Below are positions 32,843 through 41,356 of a stretch of 57,907 nt of DNA, one piece after another. This DNA comes from JAEUIV01 sp033763795 (GTDB lineage Bacteria > Planctomycetota > Phycisphaerae > Phycisphaerales > UBA1924). The stretch spans positions 1 through 57,907 of the forward strand of contig JANRJV010000031.1 in the NCBI GenBank assembly GCA_033763795.1, read 5' to 3'. The notes beneath the pieces were generated by a model, which did not search any database, was not told the origin of the DNA, and worked only from the letters and a program-made list of their open reading frames with translations. The position numbers and the translations under genes are program-made. Numbering within the stretch: the stretch's first letter is position 1; every line of letters starts with the position of its first letter.

Positions 32843-35740
32843 GTGTCCAAAGCCGACGGTTCACGTTCCGTGCGCGCAGCGCTGCACCCCTTCGTCACGC
32901 CGCTCATGGTCCTCTGGGCCAGCGGCGGCGTGACCTCCATCGCCGCCGCGCAGGAGATCCCGCCCGCGCCCGCGGCCCCGGGCGAGGCGCCCGCAGCACC
33001 CGCCGACGCGCCCTCCGAAGCTTCGAATGAGGCAACCGTCCTCGCCGTCACGGGCAACGTCCAGGTCCGCATGACCCCCGACGGCCCGTGGGTCAAGGCC
33101 GAGCCCGGCATGCGCATCCCCGAGGGCGGCGCGCTCCGCACCAGCCTCCGCAGCGCCACGCAGCTCCGCATCGGCGCGGGACAGACCATCACCGTTGACC
33201 GGCTGGGCATCGTCTCCATGGACGAGCTCCGCAACGTCTCGGGAGTCGACAAGACCAGCCTCTCCATGGACTACGGCCGCGTCGTCTTCCAGGTCCGCAG
33301 CACCGAGTCCGCCAACGACCTCCAGGTCCGAACCTCAGACGCAACCCTCGCCGTCAAGGGCACCGAGGGCGGCATCGAGACCACCGGCGAGTTCCCCACG
33401 CAGAGCTTCGGCACCGAAACCAACGAAGGCACCTTCACCGTCACCTACCCCGACGGCACCGAGGCCAGCGTCACCGAAGACAAGCAGACCTCCACCGACA
33501 ACCCCGACCCCGCCGACCAGGGCAACGAAAACTCCAGCATCGACACGGGCGACCCCAACTCCCGCGACACCGACGAGGGCAACCTCGTCGACCGCTCTAC
33601 CGGCGGCTCCGACACCACGCAGACCACGTCTCAGGTCGATACCGCGCCACCGGCCGATCCCATCGTTGATGAAGGAGACGACGGCGAGATCATCGTCGAC
33701 ACCGGCGGCTCCGGCGGCTTCACGCCTCCGCCTCCTCCTCCACCCCCTCCGCCTCCTCCTCCGCCCCCGCCGCCTCCTCCGCCGCCGCCACCGCCCCCTC
33801 CTCCGCCCCCGCCGCCTCCTCCTCCGCCTCCTCCGCCCCCGCCTCCTCCTCCGCCGCCGCCGGTAGTCCCGCCGCCGGTAGTCCCGCCGCCGGTGATCCC
33901 ACCGATCCCGACGCCGCCGCCGGTGCCGGTGCCGGACTTTGACTCATTCCTGCTCACCGACCTGGTCAGCGCGAGCCTGCGCCTGCGCCCGCTGAACTCG
34001 CTCACCGACGAGTTCTTCCAGGACAACCCGTACTCGATTATTCCCAACGACGGGTACGGGGGCTACGGCGGGTACGGCGGCTACGGCGGGGGCTTCCCCC
34101 GCGGCTTCGGTGAGTACGGCGGCGCGTTCGCACAGGTCGACGGCCTCGCCGCCGGCGCTCTCAACTTCCGCGACAGCGGCGGACAGATCCAGACGTTCGT
34201 CACCACCCTCTACATGAAGGGCGGCGTCATCTTCCAGTCCGGCGGCTCCTACGTCTACACATTCAACGAGCTGTACGCCGGCTTCTACGACCCCAACGCT
34301 GAGCGAGGCGGCCCCTCAAGCGATCTCTTCCTCATCGAGAAGTACATCGGCAGCCAGGACCAGGGAGATGCCCAGTTCAACGCGCCGGTCGTCTCGGGCC
34401 TCGCGTGGCTGCCCCAGGCGCCCACAGCGGGAGTCCCGGACTCCATCGGGCTCTTCGGCGTCCTCAACGACTTCCAGGGAAGCGTCAACGATATCCGCGG
34501 CTCGTCGGGCGGATCGGGCGGATCCGTGTACGCCTCGTATCTCGCAGACATCCCGACCGACTTTGACTTCGACCCCAAGGACCGGCAGGAGATCGTCCCG
34601 CTCGTCAGCTTCGGCGTGCCCATCGAGTCCGGCCTCGCCGCCTCCGCTCAGAACCGCGCCCTGTACACCAGTGTGATCATCCCTCAGCATTTCAACACGC
34701 CCAACGAACGCGGCGAGTCGGTCTATCGCGCCGTCGTGGAGTTTGAGCCCGGGACGAACTACATCCGACGCGCGTGGTCCGGATACAACGGCACTCTCAA
34801 CGCGCGCGAAGACGCCGTGATCATCGACCGCGTGTCCGACAACGACAGCGGCGGCAACTTCTACGACGTCGAACAGCTGGATTACCTGGGCCACACCATC
34901 ACCGGCATCGCCGCCGTCGACAACCAGCTCATCTTCCAGGGGTACCCGACGTACTACGCGGGAGGCCTGCCCCGCCCCGATACGGGCGGCGGCGGCGCAT
35001 CCGGCTACAGCCAGGTCCCGCAGTACTGGTACATGGACATCTCCTCCGGAAGCGAGGACTCCAGCGTCACGCGCATCGAGCCCAACACGCCCGTCTTCCC
35101 GGACACGAACACGCGCATTACCACCGCGCTCGGCGAGTTCACTCCCATCAACGGCTCGTTCCGCGCGCCCACCACTCTCTCCGACAACGGCCGCCCCATC
35201 GACACCACCACCATCAACGCCTACTTCTCCAAGGTCGCCTACAGCCAGCAGGCCCTGAACACCGGCGTCGTCGGCGATATGTTCAAGAACCACTTCCTTG
35301 AAACCTCGGTCAACCCGTTCGAGTGCCGATTCGACTTCCTCGAGGACGGGCTCTTCGCTTCCATCGACGGCAAGCTGCAGGACAACGTCAATCAGCGCAA
35401 CGCCTTCGGCAAGGTGACCTACGACCTCCGCTATCCGGGCGGCACGCCGCTCCCCGCCGACCATCCCTGCCGCGGCATCAATCAGGAGCTGCCGAACTCG
35501 GGCGGGCAGGCCGCGGGCGTTCCCGCCAACCGCGCCGATCGCGCCGGCACCGCCTCGAACGCCACGGGCTCGGGACCCAAGCAGAAGTCTTCTACTGCGG
35601 GCAAGAAGTCCAAGCAGGCCAAGCCCGCCAAGGCGTCCAAGCAGCAGAAGGCCTCCGCGGCCCAGATCAACGCCGCCAAGGCCGCCAAAGCAGCCAAGTC
35701 CGCCAAGGCGCAGCGCTCGCGGAACAAGCCCGGCCGCTGA
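32843..35740 (+). CDS. exported FecR-domain protein with 46-residue poly-proline tract
   Basis: This 965-residue protein begins with GTG at 32843, behind GGGAG eight bases upstream. Residues 1-32 are a signal peptide. Residues about 55-210 are a FecR domain ('VLAVTGNVQVRMTPDGPWV', 'LRTSLRSATQLRIGAGQTI', 'VRTSDATLAVKGTEGGIE'), here without the N-terminal FecR cytoplasmic part, as in exported FecR-like envelope proteins. Residues 295-340 are 46 uninterrupted prolines, then P/V repeats. A Gly-Tyr repeat follows near residue 404-416. A large unrecognised beta-rich domain (about 420-880) and a Lys/Ala-rich tail ('KKSKQAKPAKASKQQKAS') end the protein. The Pro tract would need EF-P to be translated and could span a cell wall layer or the periplasm; the basic tail may bind an acidic polymer. 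It follows the CHASE2 cyclase after 169 bases. Confidence 0.82.
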   Translation: MSKADGSRSVRAALHPFVTPLMVLWASGGVTSIAAAQEIPPAPAAPGEAPAAPADAPSEASNEATVLAVTGNVQVRMTPDGPWVKAEPGMRIPEGGALRTSLRSATQLRIGAGQTITVDRLGIVSMDELRNVSGVDKTSLSMDYGRVVFQVRSTESANDLQVRTSDATLAVKGTEGGIETTGEFPTQSFGTETNEGTFTVTYPDGTEASVTEDKQTSTDNPDPADQGNENSSIDTGDPNSRDTDEGNLVDRSTGGSDTTQTTSQVDTAPPADPIVDEGDDGEIIVDTGGSGGFTPPPPPPPPPPPPPPPPPPPPPPPPPPPPPPPPPPPPPPPPPPPPPPVVPPPVVPPPVIPPIPTPPPVPVPDFDSFLLTDLVSASLRLRPLNSLTDEFFQDNPYSIIPNDGYGGYGGYGGYGGGFPRGFGEYGGAFAQVDGLAAGALNFRDSGGQIQTFVTTLYMKGGVIFQSGGSYVYTFNELYAGFYDPNAERGGPSSDLFLIEKYIGSQDQGDAQFNAPVVSGLAWLPQAPTAGVPDSIGLFGVLNDFQGSVNDIRGSSGGSGGSVYASYLADIPTDFDFDPKDRQEIVPLVSFGVPIESGLAASAQNRALYTSVIIPQHFNTPNERGESVYRAVVEFEPGTNYIRRAWSGYNGTLNAREDAVIIDRVSDNDSGGNFYDVEQLDYLGHTITGIAAVDNQLIFQGYPTYYAGGLPRPDTGGGGASGYSQVPQYWYMDISSGSEDSSVTRIEPNTPVFPDTNTRITTALGEFTPINGSFRAPTTLSDNGRPIDTTTINAYFSKVAYSQQALNTGVVGDMFKNHFLETSVNPFECRFDFLEDGLFASIDGKLQDNVNQRNAFGKVTYDLRYPGGTPLPADHPCRGINQELPNSGGQAAGVPANRADRAGTASNATGSGPKQKSSTAGKKSKQAKPAKASKQQKASAAQINAAKAAKAAKSAKAQRSRNKPGR
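33725..33862 (+). repeat. CCN microsatellite coding 46 consecutive prolines
   Basis: 138 bases consist of CCN codons only (CCT, CCG, CCC, CCA), giving proline 295-340 of the FecR-domain protein. Such a low-complexity tract is prone to slippage, so its length may vary between strains. It then continues into Pro-Pro-Pro-Val-Val type repeats to about 33937. Confidence 0.93.
34052..34090 (+). repeat. nine-base tandem repeat coding Gly-Tyr-Gly
   Basis: Four copies of GGN-TAC-GGN plus a partial copy encode a Gly-Tyr-Gly stretch, a flexible aromatic segment next to the poly-proline tract of the same protein. Confidence 0.85.
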
Positions 35741-35770
35741 CCGCGCCCCCGCATCGACGCGATCGTCCAC

Positions 35771-35806
35771 ACGGTCGAGCCGCCCGGCTCGGCCGTTTTT
35801 TCTTTT
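35771..35806 (+). terminator. Rho-independent terminator of the FecR/poly-proline gene
   Basis: CGGTCGAGCCG pairs with CGGCTCGGCCG (one G-T wobble) around a short loop and is followed by TTTTTTCTTTT. It lies 31 bases after the stop codon and between convergent genes. Confidence 0.87.
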
Positions 35807-35813
35807 GCTCCAA

Positions 35814-36686
35814 TCAGTCCTGGGCGAGCATCGCCGCCGCCAGCCGCGCCGCCGAGCGCGCGTTCGCTTCCACCAGCGCGATGTTGGCGCGCAGCGTCGC
35901 GCCGCCGGACAGCCTGTGCAGCTGAGCGAGGATCGTGGGCGTCGCGTCGCGCCCCGCCGCCGTGTCGCCCGCGGCCTCTTCCGCCTGGGCCAGCCAGCGC
36001 GCGAACGTCGCGCCGTCGAGCGCCGCCTCCTCCGGCGCCGGCTGCGCGATCACGATCCCGCGCCCCGTCCGCCCCAGCTCGAAGCGCACGAACGCCGCCA
36101 GCGAACGCTCGTCGTCGAACCGCGCGTCGACTCCCGCGGTGCTCTCTCGGAGATAGAACGCGGGGAAACGCTCCGTCCGCAGCCCGACCACCGGCACGCC
36201 CAGCGTCTCCAGCGCCTCGCGCGTGCTCTCGACGTCCAGCAGCGACTTCACGCCGCTGCACACCACCGCCACGGGGAACCGCGCCAGCGCGCCCAGGTCC
36301 GCGCTGATGTCCAGCCGCTGCCCGAATCCGCGGTGCACGCCGCCCAGCCCCCCCGTCGCGAAGACTCGGACGCCCGCCGCCGCCGCCAGCTCCATCGTGG
36401 CGCTGACGGTCGTCGCCGCGTGCCCCCCTCCGTGGATCAGCGCGCCGAGATTGCTGGTGTTCGCCTTGGGCACCGTCGTCGCGGCCAGCAGCTCGTCCAG
36501 CTCCTCCGAGGTCATGCCCACCGTCGGACACCCGGAGACCACGCCCACCAGCAGAGGCGTCGCCCCCTCGCCCTGCACGATCCGCCGCAGCGACGCGTGC
36601 AGCGTCGCCGCCGACTCGCGCGGCACGCCGTGCACCAGCAGCGTCGTCTCCAGCGCCACCGGCGCCCGGCCCGACCTCAGACGCAT
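35814..36686 (-). CDS. psuG: pseudouridine-5'-phosphate glycosidase
   Basis: PsuG splits pseudouridine 5'-phosphate into uracil and ribose 5-phosphate in pseudouridine breakdown. The protein of 290 residues is near the family's usual 300. Conserved blocks are visible: 'APVALETTLLVHGVP', 'VGVVSGCPTVGMTSEELDEL', the active-site Lys in 'VPKANTSNLGAL', 'GGHAATTVSATMELAAAAGV', 'VFATGGLGGVHRG', 'VVCSGVKSLLD' and 'TLGVPVVGL'. The start at ATG 36686 was chosen because GAGG lies seven bases upstream. ATG 36692 would add two residues, and longer in-frame extensions run through a tRNA gene. The usual partner psuK (pseudouridine kinase) is not next to it. Confidence 0.93.
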   Translation of the reverse strand: MRLRSGRAPVALETTLLVHGVPRESAATLHASLRRIVQGEGATPLLVGVVSGCPTVGMTSEELDELLAATTVPKANTSNLGALIHGGGHAATTVSATMELAAAAGVRVFATGGLGGVHRGFGQRLDISADLGALARFPVAVVCSGVKSLLDVESTREALETLGVPVVGLRTERFPAFYLRESTAGVDARFDDERSLAAFVRFELGRTGRGIVIAQPAPEEAALDGATFARWLAQAEEAAGDTAAGRDATPTILAQLHRLSGGATLRANIALVEANARSAARLAAAMLAQD

Positions 36687-36793
36687 GTTCATGCCTCGGC
36701 TGTGCACGACGGGAGCGTAACCGGCCCGCCCGCTTCCCGAGCGACGCCCCGCCGCCGTCGGCAGCCCCCGGGCGGGGTACACTCCTTCCCGAC

Positions 36794-36867
36794 GGGCGCG
36801 TAGCTCAATCGGCCAGAGCGTCCGCCTTACACGCGGAAGGTTCCCGGTTCGACCCCGGGCGCGCCCA
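36794..36867 (+). tRNA. tRNA-Val, anticodon UAC
   Basis: A 74-base cloverleaf with acceptor GGGCGCG/CGCGCCC, D arm GCTC...GAGC, anticodon loop CTTACAC (anticodon TAC) and T arm CCCGG-TTCGACC-CCGGG. The discriminator base is A. No CCA is encoded. It lies upstream of kdtA and antisense to the unused 5' extension of psuG. Confidence 0.93.
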
Positions 36868-36908
36868 TTCGACGCATCGTCCAGCACGGGATCGCCGGAA
36901 GCCGCGCC

Positions 36909-38165
36909 TTGCTCAGCCTCGCACTCGACGCCGCATACGCCATCGCCGCCGCCGCGACCGCGCCGTGGTGGATGCGCAAGGCCCGCGGCGGATGGGCCGA
37001 GCGCTTCGGGCGGCTCGACGCCCTGCCCGCCCCCTCGGGCCCCCGCCTACTCATCCACGCCGTCTCCGTCGGCGAAGTGAACCTCACGGCCCCGCTCGTG
37101 CGCCTGCTCGCGCCGCACGCCGACATCGTCCTCAGCGTCACCACCGACACGGGGATCGCCCGCGCCCGCGCGCTCTTCGGCCCGACCGGGCCCGAAGCCG
37201 GGCTCGCCCGCGTCGTGCGCTATCCCCTCGACGCCTCGTGGAGCGTCCGCCGCTTTCTCGACGCGGTCCGCCCCAGCGCCGTCGCGCTGGTCGAGCTGGA
37301 GCTCTGGCCCAACTTCACCGGCGCCTGCCACCGCCGCGGCATCCCCGTCGCCATCATCAACGGCAGGCTCAGCGCGCGCTCCTTCAAGCGTTACAGGCTC
37401 ATCCGCCCCGTGCTCGCCCGCGCGTTCGGCCGCCTCGCCTTCGCCGCCGTGCAGGACGCCGACTACGCCGCCCGCTTCACGCACATGGGCGTCGCGCCCG
37501 AGCGCTGCCACGTCGCGGGCACGATGAAGTGGGACTCGGCGTCGCTGGAGACGGAGATCCCCGGAGCCGACGAGCTGGCCCGCGAGCTGGGCATCGACCG
37601 CGCGGCGCCGCTGATCGTCGCGGGCTCGACCGCGCCGGACGAGCACGAGCTGCTCGAGCGCGCGACGCCGCCGGGCGTGCAGCTTCTCTGCGCGCCGCGC
37701 AAGCCCGAGTGGTTCGACGGCGCCGCCGCCGCGCTCCCGAGCTGCGTGCGGCGCACGAGGGGCGGAGCGCCCGACCCGCGCCGCCCGCGATTCCTCCTTG
37801 ACACCATCGGCGAGCTGCGCAAGGCCTACGCTCTGGCGGACGTCGTCGTCGTCGGCCGCTCCTTCGGCTCCCTCTACGGCTCGGACCCGATGGAGCCCGC
37901 GGCGCTGGGCAAGCCCGTCGTCATCGGCCCCAGCGTCAGCGACTTCCGCGCCACCGTCGACGCCATGCTCGCGCGCGGCGCGATCGTCCAGACGGATCGC
38001 GCGGGCCTCGCCGGCGTTCTCGGCGGTCTCATCGGCGATCCAGGCGAGCGGCGGGCGCTGGGCGAGCGAGCCCGCGAGTGCGTGCGCTCGCATCAGGGGG
38101 CCGCGCGGCGGCACGCCGACCTTCTCATGAATCTTCTGCGACCGCCGCCGGGGATGAAGCCGTGA
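36909..38165 (+). CDS. waaA: 3-deoxy-D-manno-octulosonic acid (Kdo) transferase
   Basis: WaaA (KdtA) adds Kdo to lipid A precursor at the inner membrane face. The 418-residue protein has the membrane-anchor N-terminus of the family ('LALDAAYAIAAAATAPWWMR'), then 'HAVSVGEVNLTAPLVRLL', 'VALVELELWPNF' (with the catalytic-base Glu region), 'IINGRLSARSFKRYRLIRPV', 'VAGTMKWDSA', 'IVAGSTAPDEHELL' and 'EPAALGKPVVIGPSVSDFR'. Its presence supports lipopolysaccharide in the outer membrane. The start is TTG at 36909 after GGAAG. It begins 41 bases after tRNA-Val and its stop overlaps the proB start by four bases. The strand composition changes within this gene. Confidence 0.9.
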   Translation: MLSLALDAAYAIAAAATAPWWMRKARGGWAERFGRLDALPAPSGPRLLIHAVSVGEVNLTAPLVRLLAPHADIVLSVTTDTGIARARALFGPTGPEAGLARVVRYPLDASWSVRRFLDAVRPSAVALVELELWPNFTGACHRRGIPVAIINGRLSARSFKRYRLIRPVLARAFGRLAFAAVQDADYAARFTHMGVAPERCHVAGTMKWDSASLETEIPGADELARELGIDRAAPLIVAGSTAPDEHELLERATPPGVQLLCAPRKPEWFDGAAAALPSCVRRTRGGAPDPRRPRFLLDTIGELRKAYALADVVVVGRSFGSLYGSDPMEPAALGKPVVIGPSVSDFRATVDAMLARGAIVQTDRAGLAGVLGGLIGDPGERRALGERARECVRSHQGAARRHADLLMNLLRPPPGMKP

Positions 38166-39298
38166 CGTTCCAGGAGGAGCAGCCGCAGGCGCCGCACCCG
38201 GCGCGGCGCGCCATCGCCTCGGCGCGAAGCCTGGTCATCAAGCTGGGCACGGCTGTGCTCACGGGCGGGACCGACCAGATCGACCGCGGATACCTGCACG
38301 ATCTGGCGGCGCACCTCACCGCCGCGCGCGACGAGGGACGCCGCGTGCTCGTCGTGAGCAGCGGCGCAATTGGCGCGGGGATCGGCGTGCTGGGCCTGCC
38401 TTCGCGCCCGGACGACGTCGCCACGCTGCAGGCGGCGGCCGCGGCGGGGCAGCCCCGGCTGATGTCGATCTGGCGCGACGCGCTGGACGCGCGGCGGACG
38501 CCCGCGGCCCAGATCCTCATCAGCCGCTCGGACCTCGACAGCCGCGAGCGCTACCTCAACATCCGCAACTGCGCCGGCGCGCTCCAGAGGCTCGGCGCCA
38601 TCCCCATCGTCAACGAGAACGACACCGTCGCGACCGAGGAGATCTCGCTGGGGGACAACGACGTGCTGGCGGCCAAGCTGGCGGTGGCGGTGCAGGCCGA
38701 GGCGCTGGTGATCCTGACGACCGGGCCGGGCGTGCTGGACGGCGCCGATCAGCTGGTGCACGAGGCGCCCGACGCAGCGTCGCTGCGAACGCTGGTGCGC
38801 CCGATCAAGACCTCGCAGGGTCGCGGCGGCATGGCGACGAAGGTCGAAGCGGTGCGGCTGGCGACGCAGGCGGGGATCGCGGCGGCGATCGCGCCGGGCC
38901 GGCCTCATCACGCCCTGGCGGCGCTGCTGCGGGGCGAGCGCGTGGGCACCGCCGTCGCGGGCGCGGACGCGCGGCTGCGCGGGCGTCGCCTGTGGATCGC
39001 GCTGTCGGCGACGCCCAGCGGCGTGCTGACGGTGGACGAGGGCGCGGCGCGGGCGCTCGTCGAGCGCAACGCGTCGCTGCTGGCCCGCGGGGTTGTGTCG
39101 GTGAGCGGGGCGTTCGAGCCGGGAGACGTGGTGTCGATCCGGGACAGCAGCGGGCGAGAGCTGGCGCGGGGCTTGTCGAACTTCTCCGCCGAGCATGCGC
39201 GGCGTGTCATGGGCCGGCCGTCCTCGGAGTTCGAGAGCGTGCTGGGGTTCCGCACGCACGAAGAGCTGGTGCACCGCGACAACCTGGCGCTGAGCTAG
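38162..39298 (+). CDS. proB: glutamate 5-kinase
   Basis: ProB catalyses the first step of proline biosynthesis, phosphorylating glutamate. The protein is 378 residues, the size of the long form with a PUA domain. The amino-acid-kinase domain begins 'LVIKLGTAVLTGGTDQID', with 'VLVVSSGAIGAGIGVLGL', 'PIVNENDTVATEEI', 'LGDNDVLAAKLAVAV' and 'TSQGRGGMATKVEAVRLA'. The PUA domain (about 290-375) includes 'GALVERNASLLARGVV'-like residues and ends 'THEELVHRDNLAL'. GTG at 38162 forms a GTGA overlap with the waaA stop; longer frames lie within waaA. The pairing with waaA is unusual, and proA is not in the window. Confidence 0.93.
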   Translation: MTFQEEQPQAPHPARRAIASARSLVIKLGTAVLTGGTDQIDRGYLHDLAAHLTAARDEGRRVLVVSSGAIGAGIGVLGLPSRPDDVATLQAAAAAGQPRLMSIWRDALDARRTPAAQILISRSDLDSRERYLNIRNCAGALQRLGAIPIVNENDTVATEEISLGDNDVLAAKLAVAVQAEALVILTTGPGVLDGADQLVHEAPDAASLRTLVRPIKTSQGRGGMATKVEAVRLATQAGIAAAIAPGRPHHALAALLRGERVGTAVAGADARLRGRRLWIALSATPSGVLTVDEGAARALVERNASLLARGVVSVSGAFEPGDVVSIRDSSGRELARGLSNFSAEHARRVMGRPSSEFESVLGFRTHEELVHRDNLALS

Positions 39299-39313
39299 CC
39301 GTCGGGGCGACGG
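39299..39313 (+). terminator. short hairpin between convergent proB and hydrolase genes
   Basis: CCGTCG-GGG-CGACGG is a perfect six-base stem in the 23 bases between the two stop codons. No T-run follows, so termination activity is uncertain. Confidence 0.3.
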
Positions 39314-39321
39314 GCGCGCGT

Positions 39322-40389
39322 TCAGTCCGGGCCGCGCTCGCCCGCGGTCAGCAGGGTCTCCCAGCGATGCATGAGCGCCGCGACGTCCTGCGCGGGGTCG
39401 AGGAAGAGCCCGGCGAGGCGCTCGAAGAGCACATGGCGGCGGAGATCGCTGAGGCCGCCGTCGTGGTGGCCGTAGCGTGTGACGAAGCGCCACTTCATTC
39501 CCGGGGCTGTTCCCAGGGCGTTGTAGATCGCCGCGGCTGTCGGGGCGGGGACGACATCGTCGCGCATCGCGACCTTGCAGAGCGCCGGCGCGAGGATGCG
39601 GCGTGCGTGGACGACGGCGTCGAAGAGGCGGAGCGTCTCCATGAGGTCGGACTCCATGCCGCGTGCGGCTTCGATGGCGCGCCGGACATCGAGGCCGATG
39701 CCCGCGAGCGCCGGGCGCTCGAGACGCCAGCGCCACCAGCCGAGCGAGGGCAGGCCCATGGCCAGGCGGGCGACGGGGATGCGCCCGCTGAGGACCGAGG
39801 CGGCGAGCACGGCGACGCCGCCGCCGAAGCTCTCGCCGTGGAGCATGACGGGCGTGCGCTCGCCGAACATGCGGCGGGCGGCGCGCACGGCGTTCACGAT
39901 GTCCGCCAGCGCGAGGTTGAGTATCCAGTCCGTGCGCGAGTGCAGGCCGATGGCGATGTATCCACCGGGCTGGGCGGTGAGGTCGCCCGTGTCCATCTGC
40001 GAGCCGGGGTAGCCGCGGAAGCGGATCTGCACGACGGCGATGGCCGCGGGGTCCCAGATGTGCGGGTCGGTGAGCGGCGTGCGCGGGTCCATGCCGTAGC
40101 CGTGGGAGGTGATGACCACGGCGCGGGGGGCGGCGCCGTCCGGCGGGGCGGCGATCCGGCAGCCCACGCGGACGTCCTTGAGGCTGCGGAATGTGTGGGT
40201 GAGTCCGGCGGCGCCGGCGTCGATCGCGGAGAGGCCCGAGTCGGCGACGGGCTCAAAGTGCGGGTCCTGCGTCCAGACGCGTGCGGTCCACTCGCTCCAG
40301 AATTGAGCGAAGCCCGGCGGGGGCGTCGGGTCGGCGACCTGCATGAGGGTCTGGGTCTCGCTCAGGCCGTACGATTCTGGCTCGTGCAT
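39322..40389 (-). CDS. alpha/beta hydrolase, acetyl-xylan-esterase-like
   Basis: This 355-residue protein has the alpha/beta hydrolase fold of the acetyl xylan/cephalosporin-C esterase group. The nucleophile Ser is in 'VMLHGESFGGGVAVL', the acid Asp in 'VAMRDDVVPAPTAAAIYN' and the catalytic His in 'RYGHHDGGLS'. The oxyanion side shows 'VVITSHGYGMDPRT'. There is no signal peptide, so it is probably cytoplasmic and acts on imported substrates. The start at ATG 40389 ('MHEPESYGLSE') was chosen because the frame upstream is the shadow of thiL. It has only 43 bases to thiL on the other strand. Its true ester substrate is not known. Confidence 0.82.
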   Translation of the reverse strand: MHEPESYGLSETQTLMQVADPTPPPGFAQFWSEWTARVWTQDPHFEPVADSGLSAIDAGAAGLTHTFRSLKDVRVGCRIAAPPDGAAPRAVVITSHGYGMDPRTPLTDPHIWDPAAIAVVQIRFRGYPGSQMDTGDLTAQPGGYIAIGLHSRTDWILNLALADIVNAVRAARRMFGERTPVMLHGESFGGGVAVLAASVLSGRIPVARLAMGLPSLGWWRWRLERPALAGIGLDVRRAIEAARGMESDLMETLRLFDAVVHARRILAPALCKVAMRDDVVPAPTAAAIYNALGTAPGMKWRFVTRYGHHDGGLSDLRRHVLFERLAGLFLDPAQDVAALMHRWETLLTAGERGPD

Positions 40390-40432
40390 ACACACCCGCT
40401 TGTGACGTGAGGACGCTTTCAGGATACGCACC

Positions 40433-41356
40433 GTGAGCGCCGTTCCCTCGAAACCCGGAGTGCTCAGGGAGTCCGATCTGCTCGCCCACATCGAGCGGCG
40501 GTCGCGCGATCTGGCGGGCCATCCCGTGATCCGGGTCGGACCGGGCGATGACGCGGCGGTGCTCTCGCTGGGGCCGGGCACGCTGGCGACGGTCGATCAT
40601 CTGGTGGAGGGGCGGCACTTTGAGCGCGGGACGCCGGTGGATCTGATCGCGCGCAAGGCGGTGGCGCGGAGCGTTTCCGACATCGCGGCGATGGGGGGCG
40701 TGCCGCGGTGCGGGCTGGCGACGGGCTGTCTGCCGCCGGGGTATGCGGCGGGGGACGAGCTGTTCGACCGGATGGCGCACTGGGCGCGGCACTGGGGCGC
40801 GCCGCTGGCGGGCGGGGATATCGCGACTTCGCCGGGGCCGCTGGTGCTGACGGTGACGGTGCTGGGAGAGGCGCACGGGGTACGGGGTGCTGTGCTGAGG
40901 TCCGGGGCGCGGCCGGGCGATGAGGTGTGGGTGACGGGGGCGGTGGGGTCGTCGCTGGAGACGGGGCATCACCTGACGTTCGAGCCGCGGGTGCGCGAGG
41001 GCTGGTGGCTGTGCGATGTGCTGGGGGATCGGCTGCACGCGATGATCGACGTCTCGGACGGCGTGGGGCGCGACGCGGGGCGCGTAGCGGCGGCGTCGGG
41101 CGTGCGGATCGAGATTGATGCTGGGTTGCTGCCGCTGCGCGTGGCGGGGACGGAGGCGCGGCGGGCGGTCGCGGACGGCGAGGACTATGAGCTGCTGCTG
41201 TGTGTGGAGGCGGGGGCGGGGCTGGCCCAGCGCTGCGCGGAGACGGGGGTGGCGCTGACGCGGATCGGGCGCGTGCGCGAGGGCGCGGGCTGCGTGCTGA
41301 TCTCTGAGAATGGAACGGTGGACCTGATGAACGCTGGATGGGACCACGGCGGATGA
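40433..41356 (+). CDS. thiL: thiamine-monophosphate kinase
   Basis: ThiL makes thiamine pyrophosphate from thiamine phosphate. The protein is 307 residues, a normal size. Conserved features are 'VGPGDDAAVLSL' (metal-binding Asp pair), 'VDHLVEGRHF', 'KAVARSVSDIAAMGG', 'LAGGDIATSPGPLVLTVTVL', 'GDEVWVTGAVG', 'MIDVSDGVGRDAGRVA' and 'VADGEDYELLLCV'. It starts with GTG at 40433. Its stop overlaps the tsaE start by four bases (ATGA). Together the two genes form a small operon in which thiamine synthesis is linked with tRNA modification, probably only for co-expression. Confidence 0.93.
   Translation: MSAVPSKPGVLRESDLLAHIERRSRDLAGHPVIRVGPGDDAAVLSLGPGTLATVDHLVEGRHFERGTPVDLIARKAVARSVSDIAAMGGVPRCGLATGCLPPGYAAGDELFDRMAHWARHWGAPLAGGDIATSPGPLVLTVTVLGEAHGVRGAVLRSGARPGDEVWVTGAVGSSLETGHHLTFEPRVREGWWLCDVLGDRLHAMIDVSDGVGRDAGRVAAASGVRIEIDAGLLPLRVAGTEARRAVADGEDYELLLCVEAGAGLAQRCAETGVALTRIGRVREGAGCVLISENGTVDLMNAGWDHGG

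Noticed and set aside
33631..34047. minus-strand poly-glycine ORF
   Set aside because: It is only the complement of the poly-proline tract.
38093..39736. 547-residue minus-strand frame opposite proB
   Set aside because: It is antisense to proB and reads into the hydrolase gene; composition is Arg/Pro/His-rich with no domain.
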